A DNA stretch of 64,000 bases from Candidatus Eisenbacteria bacterium (lineage in GTDB: Bacteria; Desulfobacterota; Binatia; DP-6): NCBI GenBank assembly GCA_035577985.1, contig DATJZY010000025.1:1-64000 (forward strand), written 5' to 3'. Under the pieces are notes generated by a model. That model had not been told where the DNA came from. It was given only the letters and a program-made list of their open reading frames with translations, and ran no database searches. The translations under genes were made by a program, and so were the position numbers. Positions within the stretch are counted from its first letter, which is position 1; each line of letters starts with the position of its first letter. Below are positions 55,168-64,000 of the stretch, piece by piece.

Positions 55168-56463
55168 TCAGCTCACACACTGGTAGGCATTGGCGCCGGG
55201 GATCACCGGATAGCGGTACATGCCCAGGAAGCACTGCTCGTCCGTCGACGAGTCGCCGAAGAATACCGGAGAGCCACTGTTGTTCACGTAGGAGCAGGTG
55301 ATCTGGAGCTGATCGAACGCATGAACCAGCACGGGCGTCATCGGATACACCTGCTGTGCGGCGACCATGTACGGCGTGTCGAGCAGCGTTTCGAGCACCC
55401 CCAGGTGGGACAAGCCGAGTCGCATGCGCATTCCGGCTCCGTGCATGTGCGGCCACAACGCGAACACGTGATAGTCGTCCGACGCCGCGCAGCCGCCCTG
55501 CGCCGTATGTAAGAGACCGTCGCTCGGGATGCCGCTGGCACCGCCGATATTGGTCGTGCCACCAAAGATCAGCTCGGCCTCGTCGGTCACGGCGGCGGCG
55601 CTCCCCGTCTGGACCATCACGCCGGAGGTGCGAGTCACCGACTTCGCCGTGTCGTTGCCGACGTGCACGAGCAGGTTGAGGAACTGACCGGCTTTCACGT
55701 GGACCGCGACACCTGGCGGAAGGACGAAGTCCCCGGTGCCCATGCCCGCGCCGTAGATCGCACGCGGTTCGACGAAGGCCGTCGCGCCGGTGCAATCGTA
55801 GTCCCCCGGAGTCCCGCTGTCCGAGACCGTGACCAGCGTGAAGAAGTTGCCCCGAGGGGCGATCGCACGGAACCCGGTGATGAACATCTCGGTCGGCAAC
55901 TGAATCCGCCGGCACTTGTAGTCTTCGGCGCCGGGGGCGACCGTCCACGAGCGGCTGATCAGCGTCGTCCACTTGTCGCTCGGCGGGGTGACTACCGGCT
56001 GGGCCGTTCCGGACGAGCACACGAGCTGGGACGTGACCGGCTGGATCGCGCGCACACCGAACACGTCGTTCCACTGCATGGGCGCCAGCGTCTGCTTCGG
56101 GCACTTGATCTTGTAGCAGACGACCGGGCCTCCGTCGCCACCCGGCCGGTCGGGAATCGACACCGTTCCGTTGGTTGCCATCGAGTCGACGCACATGACG
56201 CTCGCCGGGACCTTGATCTCGCAGCCAGGTTCGGGAGCAAGGCCGGTGAGATCGGCGGTGTAGGCCGCCTTCGTCGCCGAATCCCTCACTTTGTAACACT
56301 TGAGCGCGGCCTCGACCCCGGACGCGGCAAGGCAGCACGACGAAGCGATCACCGCCACGCCGAGCCACCTCGCAAGCCTCTTCGTGCGTGCCACTCCACA
56401 CGTCGCCCGCCCACTTGCGCTGATGAAGGACGTCACGGATCGGATCAAGCTGCGATTGATCAT
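55168..56463 (-). CDS. secreted copper-monooxygenase-fold protein with missing Cu ligands
   Basis: 431 aa. The signal peptide is long (about 50 residues, VAVIASSCCLAASGVEA). A Cys-rich domain follows (about 52-150: LKCYKVRDSATKAAYTADL, CEIKVPASVMC, VVCYKIKCPK), found repeatedly in secreted proteins of Binatota-like genomes. The C-terminal part has the PHM/DBM-like fold, with FALWPHMHGAGMRMRL (His-x-His, about 345) and STDEQCFLGMYRYP. In active PHM the latter is EMC with Met as ligand; here Gln replaces Met, and no HH pair for the other copper is found. Probably a non-catalytic or altered member. GAGGGAGG precedes ATG 56463. Confidence 0.75.
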   Translation of the reverse strand: MINRSLIRSVTSFISASGRATCGVARTKRLARWLGVAVIASSCCLAASGVEAALKCYKVRDSATKAAYTADLTGLAPEPGCEIKVPASVMCVDSMATNGTVSIPDRPGGDGGPVVCYKIKCPKQTLAPMQWNDVFGVRAIQPVTSQLVCSSGTAQPVVTPPSDKWTTLISRSWTVAPGAEDYKCRRIQLPTEMFITGFRAIAPRGNFFTLVTVSDSGTPGDYDCTGATAFVEPRAIYGAGMGTGDFVLPPGVAVHVKAGQFLNLLVHVGNDTAKSVTRTSGVMVQTGSAAAVTDEAELIFGGTTNIGGASGIPSDGLLHTAQGGCAASDDYHVFALWPHMHGAGMRMRLGLSHLGVLETLLDTPYMVAAQQVYPMTPVLVHAFDQLQITCSYVNNSGSPVFFGDSSTDEQCFLGMYRYPVIPGANAYQCVS

Positions 56464-56651
56464 GGGCCCTCCCTCTGGATACGGACAATCCACGCGAAGG
56501 CGAGGGGCGTCAATGCGAGAGCGAGGGAAGTTCTACGCTCCAACGCACTGCGCCGCGAGCGTCTCCGTATCGTGCGCTCCACCAAGCGCGCCGCCGAGCT
56601 GGGCGACTCGAGATGGCGCCATCTGCCCGAATCTTCGGCTTCTGGTGGACG

Positions 56652-57200
56652 CTAGCAGGTTTCGCGCAGCGTGCGGGCTTCGGCATCGGCGCCGCGGCGG
56701 GAGAGCGCGTCCCCGAGATACCAGCGCGCGACGCAGTGGTGCGGGTCGACCTGCAGGGCGTGGCGGAGCCACTCTTCGCCGCGGACCGCGTCGCCGCCGA
56801 AGAGATGGGGCAGGTTCAGGAGGAGAACGCCCTTCGCCGTCGCGACGTCGGGATCCTCGGGCGAGAGCTCCACGGCGCGGTCGAGCGCGCGCAGGGCACG
56901 CATCAACTCGAACGGGTGGGTGAAGATGCGACCCGTCGTCTGCAGGCGGCGACCCAAGTTGCAGAAGAGCGCGAAGTGGGCACGGGCGTCGGCGGCGTCG
57001 GCCGCGACCGCGCGCTCGGCGAGCGCGACGCCGTGCTCGAGCAGCGCGCGCGCGTCGTCGCCGCTCGTGCGCTCGGCCTGCCGGCACACGGCAAAGGCCT
57101 CGCCCGACAGGTCGGAGCCGGGTGGGACGGCGCCGGCGCGCGGCACACACCCGAGCGCCATCCCGAGGGCCAGCGTCAAGATCGTGACGGCGCGCAGCAT
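56652..57200 (-). CDS. TPR-type lipoprotein
   Basis: 182 aa. Signal with a lipobox-like MALGC at about residue 18. About three TPR-like helix pairs follow: LLEHGVALAERAVAADAADARAHFALFCNLGR, LMRALRALDRAVELSPEDPDVATAKGVLLLNLP, and GEEWLRHALQVDPHHCVARWYLGDALSRRGADAEA. A periplasmic or outer-membrane-bound scaffold role is likely. It is transcribed away from the amidohydrolase operon at 57291. Confidence 0.8.
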   Translation of the reverse strand: MLRAVTILTLALGMALGCVPRAGAVPPGSDLSGEAFAVCRQAERTSGDDARALLEHGVALAERAVAADAADARAHFALFCNLGRRLQTTGRIFTHPFELMRALRALDRAVELSPEDPDVATAKGVLLLNLPHLFGGDAVRGEEWLRHALQVDPHHCVARWYLGDALSRRGADAEARTLRETC

Positions 57201-57290
57201 GCCTTGCCTACGATCATCGGCAGCCGAGTGGACTTCCTTGATCGGACGGCCGCCTTGCCCGTCCGCGACGGCGCGGGCTATGGGGCTCGC

Positions 57291-58469
57291 ATGTCGGACC
57301 TGTTCTGCGAGGTCGCGAGCATCGACTACCCCATCATCGACGCCGATGCGCACGTGAACGAGCCCCCGGACACCTGGCAGACCCGCGTCCCCGCGCGCCT
57401 GCGCGACCGGGCGCCCAAGGTCCTGCGCACCGAAAAGGGGGACGTGTGGAGCTTCGACGACGGCAAGCGGCTCCGGCCGCTCGGCCTCACCGCCACGGCG
57501 GGCCTCTCCTATCTCCAGTTCCGCGCCGAGGGCTATCGCTACGAGGACATCCGTCCCGGCAGCTTCGATCCGAAGGCCCGGCTCGCCGACCTCGATGCCG
57601 ACGGCATCTGGGCGCAGGTGCTCTATCCGAGCGTCACCCTCGCCGGCGCCCGCACCTACGCCGACGATCGCGAGCTGCAGCTCGCGTGCGTGCGCGCCTA
57701 CAACGAGTGGCTGGTCGAGTTCTGCGCGGGCGGCAAGGGACGCCTGATCGGGCAGACCATCATCCCCACGACCACCGTCGCCGACGCCGTGGCGGAGCTG
57801 CGCTGGGGTCTCGATCACGGCATGAGGGGCGCCCTCATCGCGGCCTACCCGGACGGGTCGTACGCGACGCCCGGGCCCGAGAACGATCCCTTCTGGGATC
57901 TCGCGCAGGAGTCGGGCACGCCGCTCGGCGTGCACATCGGCAGCTTCACGCTGGCCGGGCTCGCGCCGGGCAAGATCGAGCAGTCGACGGTATCCTTCAT
58001 GGCCGGCGCCGGCGCCTCGAAGGCCGGCGCGCAGACGATCCCCGTCGTCGCCGAGCTCGTCTTCTCGGGCGTGCCGCAGCGCTTCCCGCGTCTGAAATTC
58101 CTGCTCGTCGAGGCGAACATCGGCTGGATCCCGAGCGTCATGGAGCAGCTCGACGACATGTTCCTGCGCTACCGCTGGTTCAGCGGCGCCGTCCAGCACA
58201 TGCAGGAGACGCCGAGCCGCATCTTCTGGCGGAACTTCTGGTCGACGTTCATGGTCGACACGGTCGGGATCGAGCTACGCCACCGCATGAACGGCGAGCA
58301 CATCATGTGGTCGACGGACTACCCGCACACCGGGAGCGACTGGCCGAACCACCGTGTGACCCTCGAGCGCCTTTTCCGCGGCGTGCCGGCGGCCGAGGTG
58401 AAGCAGATGCTGCACGGCAACTGCAAAGCCCTCTACGGACTGGATCACATCCCGGACACGCTTCCGTGA
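57291..58469 (+). CDS. amidohydrolase family (Amidohydro_2) protein
   Basis: 392 aa TIM-barrel metal-dependent hydrolase/decarboxylase. IIDADAHVNEPPDTW (Asp-x-His, about 15-29) is the first metal motif; PLGVHIGSFTL (His about 218), LKFLLVEANIGWIPSVMEQLDD (Glu about 267) and IMWSTDYPHTGSDWPN (Asp about 340) follow. The class includes ACMSD-type decarboxylases and resorcylate-type hydrolases. It overlaps the fused CoA-transferase gene by 4 bp (GTGA). Together they may act on an aromatic or cyclic acid. Confidence 0.9.
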   Translation: MSDLFCEVASIDYPIIDADAHVNEPPDTWQTRVPARLRDRAPKVLRTEKGDVWSFDDGKRLRPLGLTATAGLSYLQFRAEGYRYEDIRPGSFDPKARLADLDADGIWAQVLYPSVTLAGARTYADDRELQLACVRAYNEWLVEFCAGGKGRLIGQTIIPTTTVADAVAELRWGLDHGMRGALIAAYPDGSYATPGPENDPFWDLAQESGTPLGVHIGSFTLAGLAPGKIEQSTVSFMAGAGASKAGAQTIPVVAELVFSGVPQRFPRLKFLLVEANIGWIPSVMEQLDDMFLRYRWFSGAVQHMQETPSRIFWRNFWSTFMVDTVGIELRHRMNGEHIMWSTDYPHTGSDWPNHRVTLERLFRGVPAAEVKQMLHGNCKALYGLDHIPDTLP

Positions 58470-60844
58470 GCCATCCGCTCGCGGGGCTGCGCGTCGTCGA
58501 GCTCGCGACCGACATCGCCGGCCCGTACGCGACCAAGCTGCTCGCCGACGCCGGTGCCGACGTCGTGAAGGTGGAGCATCCGGCCGGCGGTGATCCCATG
58601 CGCCGCTGGACGTCCGCGCGCGTCGAGCTTCCGCCCGGCGACGACGGCGTCCTCTTTCGCTTCCTCAACGCCTCCAAGCGCAGCGTCGCGATCGACTGGA
58701 CGACGCCGGGCGGGCGCGCCGAGGTGGCGCGGCTGATTGCCGGCGCCGACGTCGTGATCGAGAGCGTCGGACCCGATGCAGGGGTCGAGTGGCCGGCCGT
58801 CGCGGCCAGCGCGCCGGCGACGTCGCTCGTCTCGATCTCGTGGTTCGGGCGCACCGGGCCGTGGAAGGACCGGCCGGCGACCGAGTTCACCGTCCAGGCG
58901 TGGGCGGGCTCGACGGCGATCCGCGGCACGATCGATCGCGAGCCCCTCGCCGCCGGCGGCCGGCTCGGCGAATGGCTCGGCGGCGGCTACGCGGCAATCG
59001 GCGCGCTCGCGGCAGCGATCGGCGCGCGCCGCGCCGGACGCGGGCGTCACGTCGACCTCTCGCTGCTCGAAGCCGTGCACCTCTCGATGGCGCCGTTCGC
59101 GACCGTCGTCGACGGCTTCAGCGGCGGCGCCTTCGTCCAGTCGCGGACGGTCGAGATCCCGTCGATCGAGCCGGCCGCCGACGGCTACGTCGGCTTCTGC
59201 ACGATCACGAACCAGCAGTGGCGCGATTTCCTGGTGCTGATCGAGCACGGCGAGCTGGTCGACGACCCCGAGCTGGCGCACTACTTCACACGCGACCAGC
59301 GCCGTCACGAGATCTACGCGATGATCCACGCGTGGACCCGGCAGCGCACGATCGCCGACATCATCGAGCAGGCGACGCTGCTGCGCATTCCAGCCGTGCC
59401 GATCGGCAACGGTGCGACCGTGCCCGGGCTCGAGCACTTCCGCGAACGCGGCGCGTACGTCCCGCAACCGGAGACGGGCTTCGTGCAACCGCGAGCGCCC
59501 TATCGCCTGGGCCGTGGAACCCTGCGCCCCTTCGTCCGCTCGCCCCGGCTCGGCGAGCATACGGCGGAGGTGCTGGCCGAACGCCGACCGGCGTCTCCGC
59601 CGGCGCCCGCGGGCGACGCGCTACCGCTCGCCGGCCTGCGCGTCGTCGACTTCACCATGTTCTGGGCCGGTCCCTTCGTCGGCCACTTCCTCTCCGTGCT
59701 CGGCGCGGACGTGATCAAGGTCGAGTCGATCCAGCGGCCGGACGGCATCCGCTTCGCGAGCACGCAGCAGCCGACGGCCGAGCGCTGGTGGGAATGGTCG
59801 GCGATGTTCCACGGCATGAACGCCGGCAAGCGCGGGATCACGCTCGACCTCTCCCGGCCGCGTGGCCTCGAGATCGCGAAGGGGCTCCTCGCCACCGCCG
59901 ACGCCACGGTCGAGAACTTCTCCCCGCGCGTGCTCGACAACCTCGGCCTGCGCTACGAGGAGCTCGCGCGCGCGAACCCGCGCCTCGTCATGGTGCGCAT
60001 GCCCGCCTTCGGCCTGGGCGGTCCATGGCGGAACCGTACCGGCTTCGCGCAGACGATGGAGCAGATCTCGGGCATGGCATGGACCACCGGCTTTTCCGAC
60101 GGTCCACCGGTCATCCCGCGCGGCCCGTGCGATCCGCTGGCCGGCATGCACGCCGTGCTGGCGCTCCTGGTCGCGCTCGAGCACCGGCGCCGCACGGGCG
60201 AGGGCCAGCTCGTCGAATCGACCATGGTCGAGGCTGCGCTCAACGCCACGGCGGACCAGGTGCTCGAATGGCAGGCGTATGGGACGCTCGCGACGCGAGA
60301 CGGCAACCACGGTCCCGTCGCAGCGCCGCAGAACCTCTACGCGTGCCGCGGCGACGAGCGGCGGATCGCGCTCGCCGTCGTGACCGACGCGCATTGGCGC
60401 GCGCTCGTGGATCTGCTCGGCCGCCCGGACTGGGCGACCGATCAGGCGCTCGCGACGGCAAGCGGGCGGCATGCGCGGCAGGACCGGATCGACGTCGAGC
60501 TCGCCCGCTGGTGTGGCGAAGAGGATCGCGACGCGCTCGTCGCACGGCTCCTCGCCGCCGGCATCCCCGCTGCTCCCGTGCTCCATCCTCGCGAGCTGGC
60601 GAGGAATCCGCAGGTCCGTGCGCGCGGCTTCTTCGAGATCGAGACCCATCCCGTGACCCGCACGCACGAGCTGCCGGGGCTGCCGATGCGCATCGCGGGC
60701 ATCGATCGCTGGTATCGCGCCCCGGCGCCGACGCTGGGCCAGCACACCGCCGAGGTGCTTCGCGATCTCCTCGGCATCGACGACGAGGAGATCGCGCAAC
60801 TGCAGGCCGACGGGATCATCGGGGAGCGGCCGGCAGGGCTGTAG
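58466..60844 (+). CDS. fused tandem CaiB/BaiF (family III) CoA transferase
   Basis: 792 aa made of two full family III domains in one chain. Domain 1 (about 1-380) begins PLAGLRVVELATDIAGPYATKLLADAGADVVKVEHP; domain 2 (about 390-792) begins LPLAGLRVVDFTMFWAGPFVGHFLSVLGADVIKVES. The catalytic Asp of family III lies in domain 2 at CDPLAGMHAV; the matching place in domain 1 reads GEWLGGGYAAIG, with Glu for Asp. So domain 2 is probably catalytic and domain 1 structural or altered. It is coupled to the amidohydrolase and 4 bp from the flavoprotein gene. Confidence 0.9.
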   Translation: MSHPLAGLRVVELATDIAGPYATKLLADAGADVVKVEHPAGGDPMRRWTSARVELPPGDDGVLFRFLNASKRSVAIDWTTPGGRAEVARLIAGADVVIESVGPDAGVEWPAVAASAPATSLVSISWFGRTGPWKDRPATEFTVQAWAGSTAIRGTIDREPLAAGGRLGEWLGGGYAAIGALAAAIGARRAGRGRHVDLSLLEAVHLSMAPFATVVDGFSGGAFVQSRTVEIPSIEPAADGYVGFCTITNQQWRDFLVLIEHGELVDDPELAHYFTRDQRRHEIYAMIHAWTRQRTIADIIEQATLLRIPAVPIGNGATVPGLEHFRERGAYVPQPETGFVQPRAPYRLGRGTLRPFVRSPRLGEHTAEVLAERRPASPPAPAGDALPLAGLRVVDFTMFWAGPFVGHFLSVLGADVIKVESIQRPDGIRFASTQQPTAERWWEWSAMFHGMNAGKRGITLDLSRPRGLEIAKGLLATADATVENFSPRVLDNLGLRYEELARANPRLVMVRMPAFGLGGPWRNRTGFAQTMEQISGMAWTTGFSDGPPVIPRGPCDPLAGMHAVLALLVALEHRRRTGEGQLVESTMVEAALNATADQVLEWQAYGTLATRDGNHGPVAAPQNLYACRGDERRIALAVVTDAHWRALVDLLGRPDWATDQALATASGRHARQDRIDVELARWCGEEDRDALVARLLAAGIPAAPVLHPRELARNPQVRARGFFEIETHPVTRTHELPGLPMRIAGIDRWYRAPAPTLGQHTAEVLRDLLGIDDEEIAQLQADGIIGERPAGL

Positions 60845-60848
60845 CCGC

Positions 60849-62075
60849 ATGGGGCACGTCGTCATCATCGGCGCCGGACCGGCCGGCGCGTGCCTCGCCC
60901 ACCTGCTCGCCTCGCGGGGCATGCGCGTGACGCTCCTCGAGCGGCAGCGCGACTTCGCGCGCGAGTTCCGCGGCGAGGTGCTCATGCCGAGCGGCGTCGA
61001 CGCGCTCGGGCAGATGGGTCTGCGCCCCATCCTCGACGCGTCGGGAACCGTGGTCGCCGAAGGATTCGAGGTGTACCACGGCGCCCGGCGCCTGCTCGCG
61101 ATCCGCTTCGGTGAGTGGTGGCCGCAGGCGGCGCGCCCGCGCACCTTCTCGCAGGCGGCCTTCCTCGAAGCCGTGGTCGACGACGCCGCGCGCTTCCCGG
61201 GCTTCCACCTCGAACGCGGCTGCACGGTGCGCGACGTCCTCGTCGAGGGCGGGCGCGTGGTCGGCGTCGAGGCGGACACCGCATCGGGCTCGCACGCGTT
61301 CCGCGCCGACTACGTGATCGGCGCCGACGGCCGGGCGTCGGTGCTCCGCAAGCGCGCAAACCTGGACGAGGAGCGCCACCCGCAGGCGTTCGACATCGTC
61401 TGGTGTCGCGTCCCGCTGCCCGAGTTCATGCGCTCGCCGGTCCTCCTGCGGGGCTACGTCGGGACCGGCCACACGGCGATCCTCATCCCGTCCCACGACG
61501 GCCGGCTGCAGATCGCGTGGGCGATCGAGAAGGGCACGTTCGGCGACCTCCGCCGTCAGGGCATCGAAGCCTGGATCGACGACATGGCCGCGCACGTCTC
61601 GCCCGATGTCGGCGCTCACCTGCGCGCCCACCGCGGCGACGTGACGGCGCCCTTCCTGCTCGACGTCGTGTGCGACCGCCTCGTGCGGTGGTGCGCACCA
61701 GGTCTCCTGCTGGTCGGCGATGCGGCGCATCCGATGTCGCCGGTCGGCGGGCAGGGCGTGAACATCGCGCTGCGCGACGTCGTCGTCGCGGCGAACCACC
61801 TGGTTCCGCTGCTGGCGTCCGGCGCCACGCCGGATGCGCTCGACGCCGCCGCGGCGCGGATCGAGAGCGAGCGCCTGCCGGAGGTCGCTACGATCCAGGA
61901 GATCCAGGATCGCGCCGCGGCCGTCGTCCTCGGCCGGCAGGGCCGCCTCTTTCGCGAGATCGTCCTCTTCCGGCTGCTCCCGCTCTTGTCGCGCACGGGT
62001 CTTCCCGGTCGCCTGGCACCCCGCCTCGGACGCCCGTTCCTCTACGGGACGACGGCGGTGCGGCTCGCGGTCTAG
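60849..62075 (+). CDS. FAD-dependent aromatic hydroxylase-like monooxygenase (UbiH/PHBH group)
   Basis: 408 aa. FAD motifs: GAGPAGACLAHLLASRGMRVTLLER (8-32), DYVIGADGRASVLRKRA (about 151-167; DG motif), and LLLVGDAAHPMSPVGGQGVNIALRD (about 285-309; GD motif). All three are intact. The family hydroxylates phenolic or quinone-like substrates with NAD(P)H. It follows the CoA-transferase gene by 4 bp and is likely the last gene of the amidohydrolase operon. It overlaps the VOC gene by 4 bp convergently. Confidence 0.92.
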   Translation: MGHVVIIGAGPAGACLAHLLASRGMRVTLLERQRDFAREFRGEVLMPSGVDALGQMGLRPILDASGTVVAEGFEVYHGARRLLAIRFGEWWPQAARPRTFSQAAFLEAVVDDAARFPGFHLERGCTVRDVLVEGGRVVGVEADTASGSHAFRADYVIGADGRASVLRKRANLDEERHPQAFDIVWCRVPLPEFMRSPVLLRGYVGTGHTAILIPSHDGRLQIAWAIEKGTFGDLRRQGIEAWIDDMAAHVSPDVGAHLRAHRGDVTAPFLLDVVCDRLVRWCAPGLLLVGDAAHPMSPVGGQGVNIALRDVVVAANHLVPLLASGATPDALDAAAARIESERLPEVATIQEIQDRAAAVVLGRQGRLFREIVLFRLLPLLSRTGLPGRLAPRLGRPFLYGTTAVRLAV

Positions 62076-62521
62076 GCGCTCGGACCCGCCGCCATCGCCG
62101 CGACGCGCTTCTTCAGCTCGCGTGGCGGCACGTCCTCGCGATGCGTGGCGATCCCCCAGCGGTTGCCCGACGGATCCTCGACGCGTCCGAAGCGGTCGCC
62201 CCAGAACATGTCCTGCGCCGGCATGATGACGCTCGCCCCGGCCTTCACGGCCTTCGCCATCGTCTTGTCGACGTCGGGAACGTACAGGAAGATGCCCGCC
62301 GGCTGCGGCGGCTCCTGCATCGCATCGTTCAGCATGATGACGGAGTCGCCGATCTCGATCTCCGCGTGCATCACCTTGCCGTTGGGCGAATCCATCCGCA
62401 TGCGGATCTTCGCGCCGAACGCCTTCTTGCAGAACTCGATCGTCTGCGCGGCGTCCGCCTGATTCAACGAGGGCGTGACGACGTGATACCCCTTCGGGAT
62501 CGGCTTCACTTTCTTCGCCAT
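62072..62521 (-). CDS. VOC family/PhnB-like protein
   Basis: 149 aa. Two beta-alpha-beta-beta-beta units of the VOC fold: GYHVVTPSLNQADAAQTIEFCKKAFGAKIRMRMD (about 11-44) and IFLYVPDVDKTMAKAVKAGASVIMPAQDMFWGDRFGRVEDPSGNRWGIATH (about 77-127). The pattern GDRFGRVEDPSGNRWGIATH is the glyoxalase-like YdeN/PhnB type. It probably binds a metal or small ligand; it could be a bleomycin-resistance-type binding protein. Nothing in its place shows its function. Confidence 0.88.
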   Translation of the reverse strand: MAKKVKPIPKGYHVVTPSLNQADAAQTIEFCKKAFGAKIRMRMDSPNGKVMHAEIEIGDSVIMLNDAMQEPPQPAGIFLYVPDVDKTMAKAVKAGASVIMPAQDMFWGDRFGRVEDPSGNRWGIATHREDVPPRELKKRVAAMAAGPSA

Positions 62522-62599
62522 GAGTCGGACCTCCTCGTGCGGGGGATGAGGCCCGACGCTTAGCCCGCTACCGAAGGCGCGGCAAGATCCTGCGGCCCG

Positions 62600-64000
62600 T
62601 CACAGACTCTTCACGAACGTCAGGAGCTCCTGCTGCATCTCGGGCGGTAGCGCGAGGAAGCGATCGCGCGCGCTCGTCGCCTCACCGCCGTGCTGCGCGA
62701 TGGCCGCCTCCAGCGTCGGCGCGCGGCCGTCGTGGAGGTAGGGGGCGCTCCACAGGACCCCCCACAGGGGCGAGGTTCGGAACTCGCTTCCGGTGGCGTC
62801 GCCCTGCACGATCCCGTCCGCGAGGTCGGGGCCCATGTCGTGCAGGAGGAGGTCCGACCACACGACGACCTTCACGCGGGGCCCCCCGGGCGCGGACGTG
62901 AGCACCTTGAACTTGTTCGTGTGGCAGGTCTGGCAGCCGACCAGCCGGAAGAGTCGTGCGCCGGGACGGGCCGCCCGCTTCACCTGGCGGAGCGCGTAGC
63001 CGGGCTGCAGCGGCCCGAGCAGCGAGATGAAGTCCGTGAACGCGACCACGGCGTGGCCGTCGTCCTCGGGCTCGTACGCTCCGTCGCAAACGGGATCATT
63101 ACCCTGGGGTCGGAGCTCGCTCGAGTGGCCGGGCGTCGTCACGCCCATCTCGTTCAGGTACGCATCGGCCGCGAACTCGGCGAGCGTCGCGATCTGCGCC
63201 TTGCGCCCGAACCGGCCGACGCGGCCGCCGACCATGTTCGGGCGGCCCGAGATGCCGTCGCCGTTGCGGTCGTCGGGGTCGGCGAAGCGCAGGATCGAGC
63301 TGTCGGGCAGGCGGTCGATGACGCCCAGCCCGAAGAGCGCCGGGGTGTCGCGGTGCGTGACGATCGTCGCCTCGGGCGGAACGACCTCGCCCGGAACGAA
63401 GCAGCCCGCGGCGCTGTCGACGATGCCGTGCTCCTGGATGATCGGCCCGCCGACCGCGGCGAGCTCGTCGAAGCCGCCCGGGCCGTCGCGTCCGATGCGG
63501 GTCACGGTGCGCGGGCTCGATCCGCCGACCTGCGGCCGGTTGTGGCAGGCGACGCAGCTGACGTCGTTGAACACGGGGCCGAGACCGCTGGCCAGCGTCT
63601 CCACCGTCGTGAACTCTTCGGCGCCGGCGACGAAGCGCGCGCGCCGGGTCGCGTCGAGCGGCGACAGCGGGATGGGCTCGCACGAGGCCGTCTGGCCCGG
63701 CACGGCGAGCGGGCAGTCGTGGACGAACACGTCGATGGTCCCGTTCGTGTCGCCGGCGATGAACGTCTCGTCGACGCTCTCGAACGCCACCGCGCGGCCG
63801 TCGGTCGAGAGGGCGAACTCGCGATCCTCGGCGTGCTGGAAGTCGTCGCCGTTGCCGATCGAGAAGGCGGTCGTCGTGTCGGCGATGCGGTCGTGGACGT
63901 AGACGAAGGCCTCGCCCGGGTCGTCGTAGAAGTTGCCGAAGCGCACGGTGAACGCGATCAGCCGTCCGTCGGCCGAGAGCCGCGGCGCGAAGAGCGATCC
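62600..64000 (-). CDS. di-haem oxidoreductase family protein with TolB-like N-terminus (partial)
   Basis: Only the C-terminal 466 residues are within the window; the frame runs past 64000 (SLFAPRLSADGRLIAF). The visible N-terminal ~110 residues are WD40/TolB-like repeats (LSADGRLIAFTV, LSTDGRAVAFESVDET). The catalytic part has two haem motifs: CVACH (about 150) and CQTCH (about 360), with LGPVFNDVSCVACHNRPQVGG and HDGRAPTLEAAIAQHGGEATSARDRF typical of the di-haem oxidoredictase group (MauG/thiol oxidoreductase-like). It is probably periplasmic. The signal peptide is not seen. Confidence 0.85.
   Translation of the reverse strand, partial: GSLFAPRLSADGRLIAFTVRFGNFYDDPGEAFVYVHDRIADTTTAFSIGNGDDFQHAEDREFALSTDGRAVAFESVDETFIAGDTNGTIDVFVHDCPLAVPGQTASCEPIPLSPLDATRRARFVAGAEEFTTVETLASGLGPVFNDVSCVACHNRPQVGGSSPRTVTRIGRDGPGGFDELAAVGGPIIQEHGIVDSAAGCFVPGEVVPPEATIVTHRDTPALFGLGVIDRLPDSSILRFADPDDRNGDGISGRPNMVGGRVGRFGRKAQIATLAEFAADAYLNEMGVTTPGHSSELRPQGNDPVCDGAYEPEDDGHAVVAFTDFISLLGPLQPGYALRQVKRAARPGARLFRLVGCQTCHTNKFKVLTSAPGGPRVKVVVWSDLLLHDMGPDLADGIVQGDATGSEFRTSPLWGVLWSAPYLHDGRAPTLEAAIAQHGGEATSARDRFLALPPEMQQELLTFVKSL

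Overview
The window is about 70 % G+C, densely coded on both strands, with GTG starts, 1-4 bp gene overlaps and strong G/C third-codon bias. Outer-membrane efflux parts, lipoproteins and multihaem periplasmic cytochromes mark a Gram-negative envelope. The mix (ferredoxin-linked 2-oxoacid oxidoreductase, acyl-CoA and CoA-transferase enzymes, lineage-type Cys-rich secreted proteins) fits an uncultured high-GC lineage such as Candidatus Binatota or a deltaproteobacterial relative. That placement is inference. I saw no rRNA, tRNA, CRISPR array, prophage or insertion sequence, so this looks like ordinary chromosome.

Left part (1-9.9 kb): an octahaem cytochrome whose frame is cut by an amber stop at position 30; DUF3313 and DUF4136 lipoproteins; a diiron ferritin-like protein divergent from an AraC regulator; small Cys-rich secreted proteins; then the most distinctive locus, arsS - bufA - bufB - bufC on the minus strand. 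It combines a radical SAM enzyme of the ArsS family, a bufferin-type Cys-rich RiPP precursor, its DUF692/MNIO modifying enzyme and the DUF2063 partner.

10-24 kb: a TetR-controlled TolC/MacA/MacB-type efflux operon; a minus-strand operon (SRPBCC protein, 2-hydroxyacid dehydrogenase, cupin, AMP-ligase) divergent from a second TetR gene over a clear palindromic operator; that TetR gene leads into a four-subunit 2-oxoacid:ferredoxin oxidoreductase; then a GAF-GAF-GGDEF cyclase and an LpxO-like hydroxylase.

24-36.6 kb: NhaA, a periplasmic protein, a membrane protein, then antitoxin - ParE/RelE toxin - ligD in one tight minus-strand unit with a promoter that appears to give a leaderless message; two two-component systems (NtrC type and LuxR type); a micro-membrane protein coupled to a ferritin-like protein.

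36.6-49.8 kb: acnA, a major-facilitator transporter, a sulfatase-fold lipoprotein lacking the formylglycine Cys, a cyclophilin, a secreted beta-propeller, thiC under a TPP riboswitch, a DSD1/D-threonine aldolase-like enzyme, an LLM flavin oxidoreductase, and an HxlR regulator divergent from an AhpD/CMD-like protein over a 19 bp palindrome.

49.8-64 kb: a polytopic membrane protein, acyl-CoA dehydrogenase, a short WPFSF-motif protein (second copy of a family also at 5.8 kb), an RRM protein, a zinc-ribbon protein, a thiolase-fold/DUF35 pair resembling Ltp2-ChsH2 retro-aldolases, a secreted copper-monooxygenase-fold protein with missing ligands, a TPR lipoprotein, then amidohydrolase - fused tandem CoA-transferase - flavoprotein hydroxylase, which looks like a catabolic operon for an organic acid via CoA esters. 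The right edge cuts a di-haem oxidoreductase.
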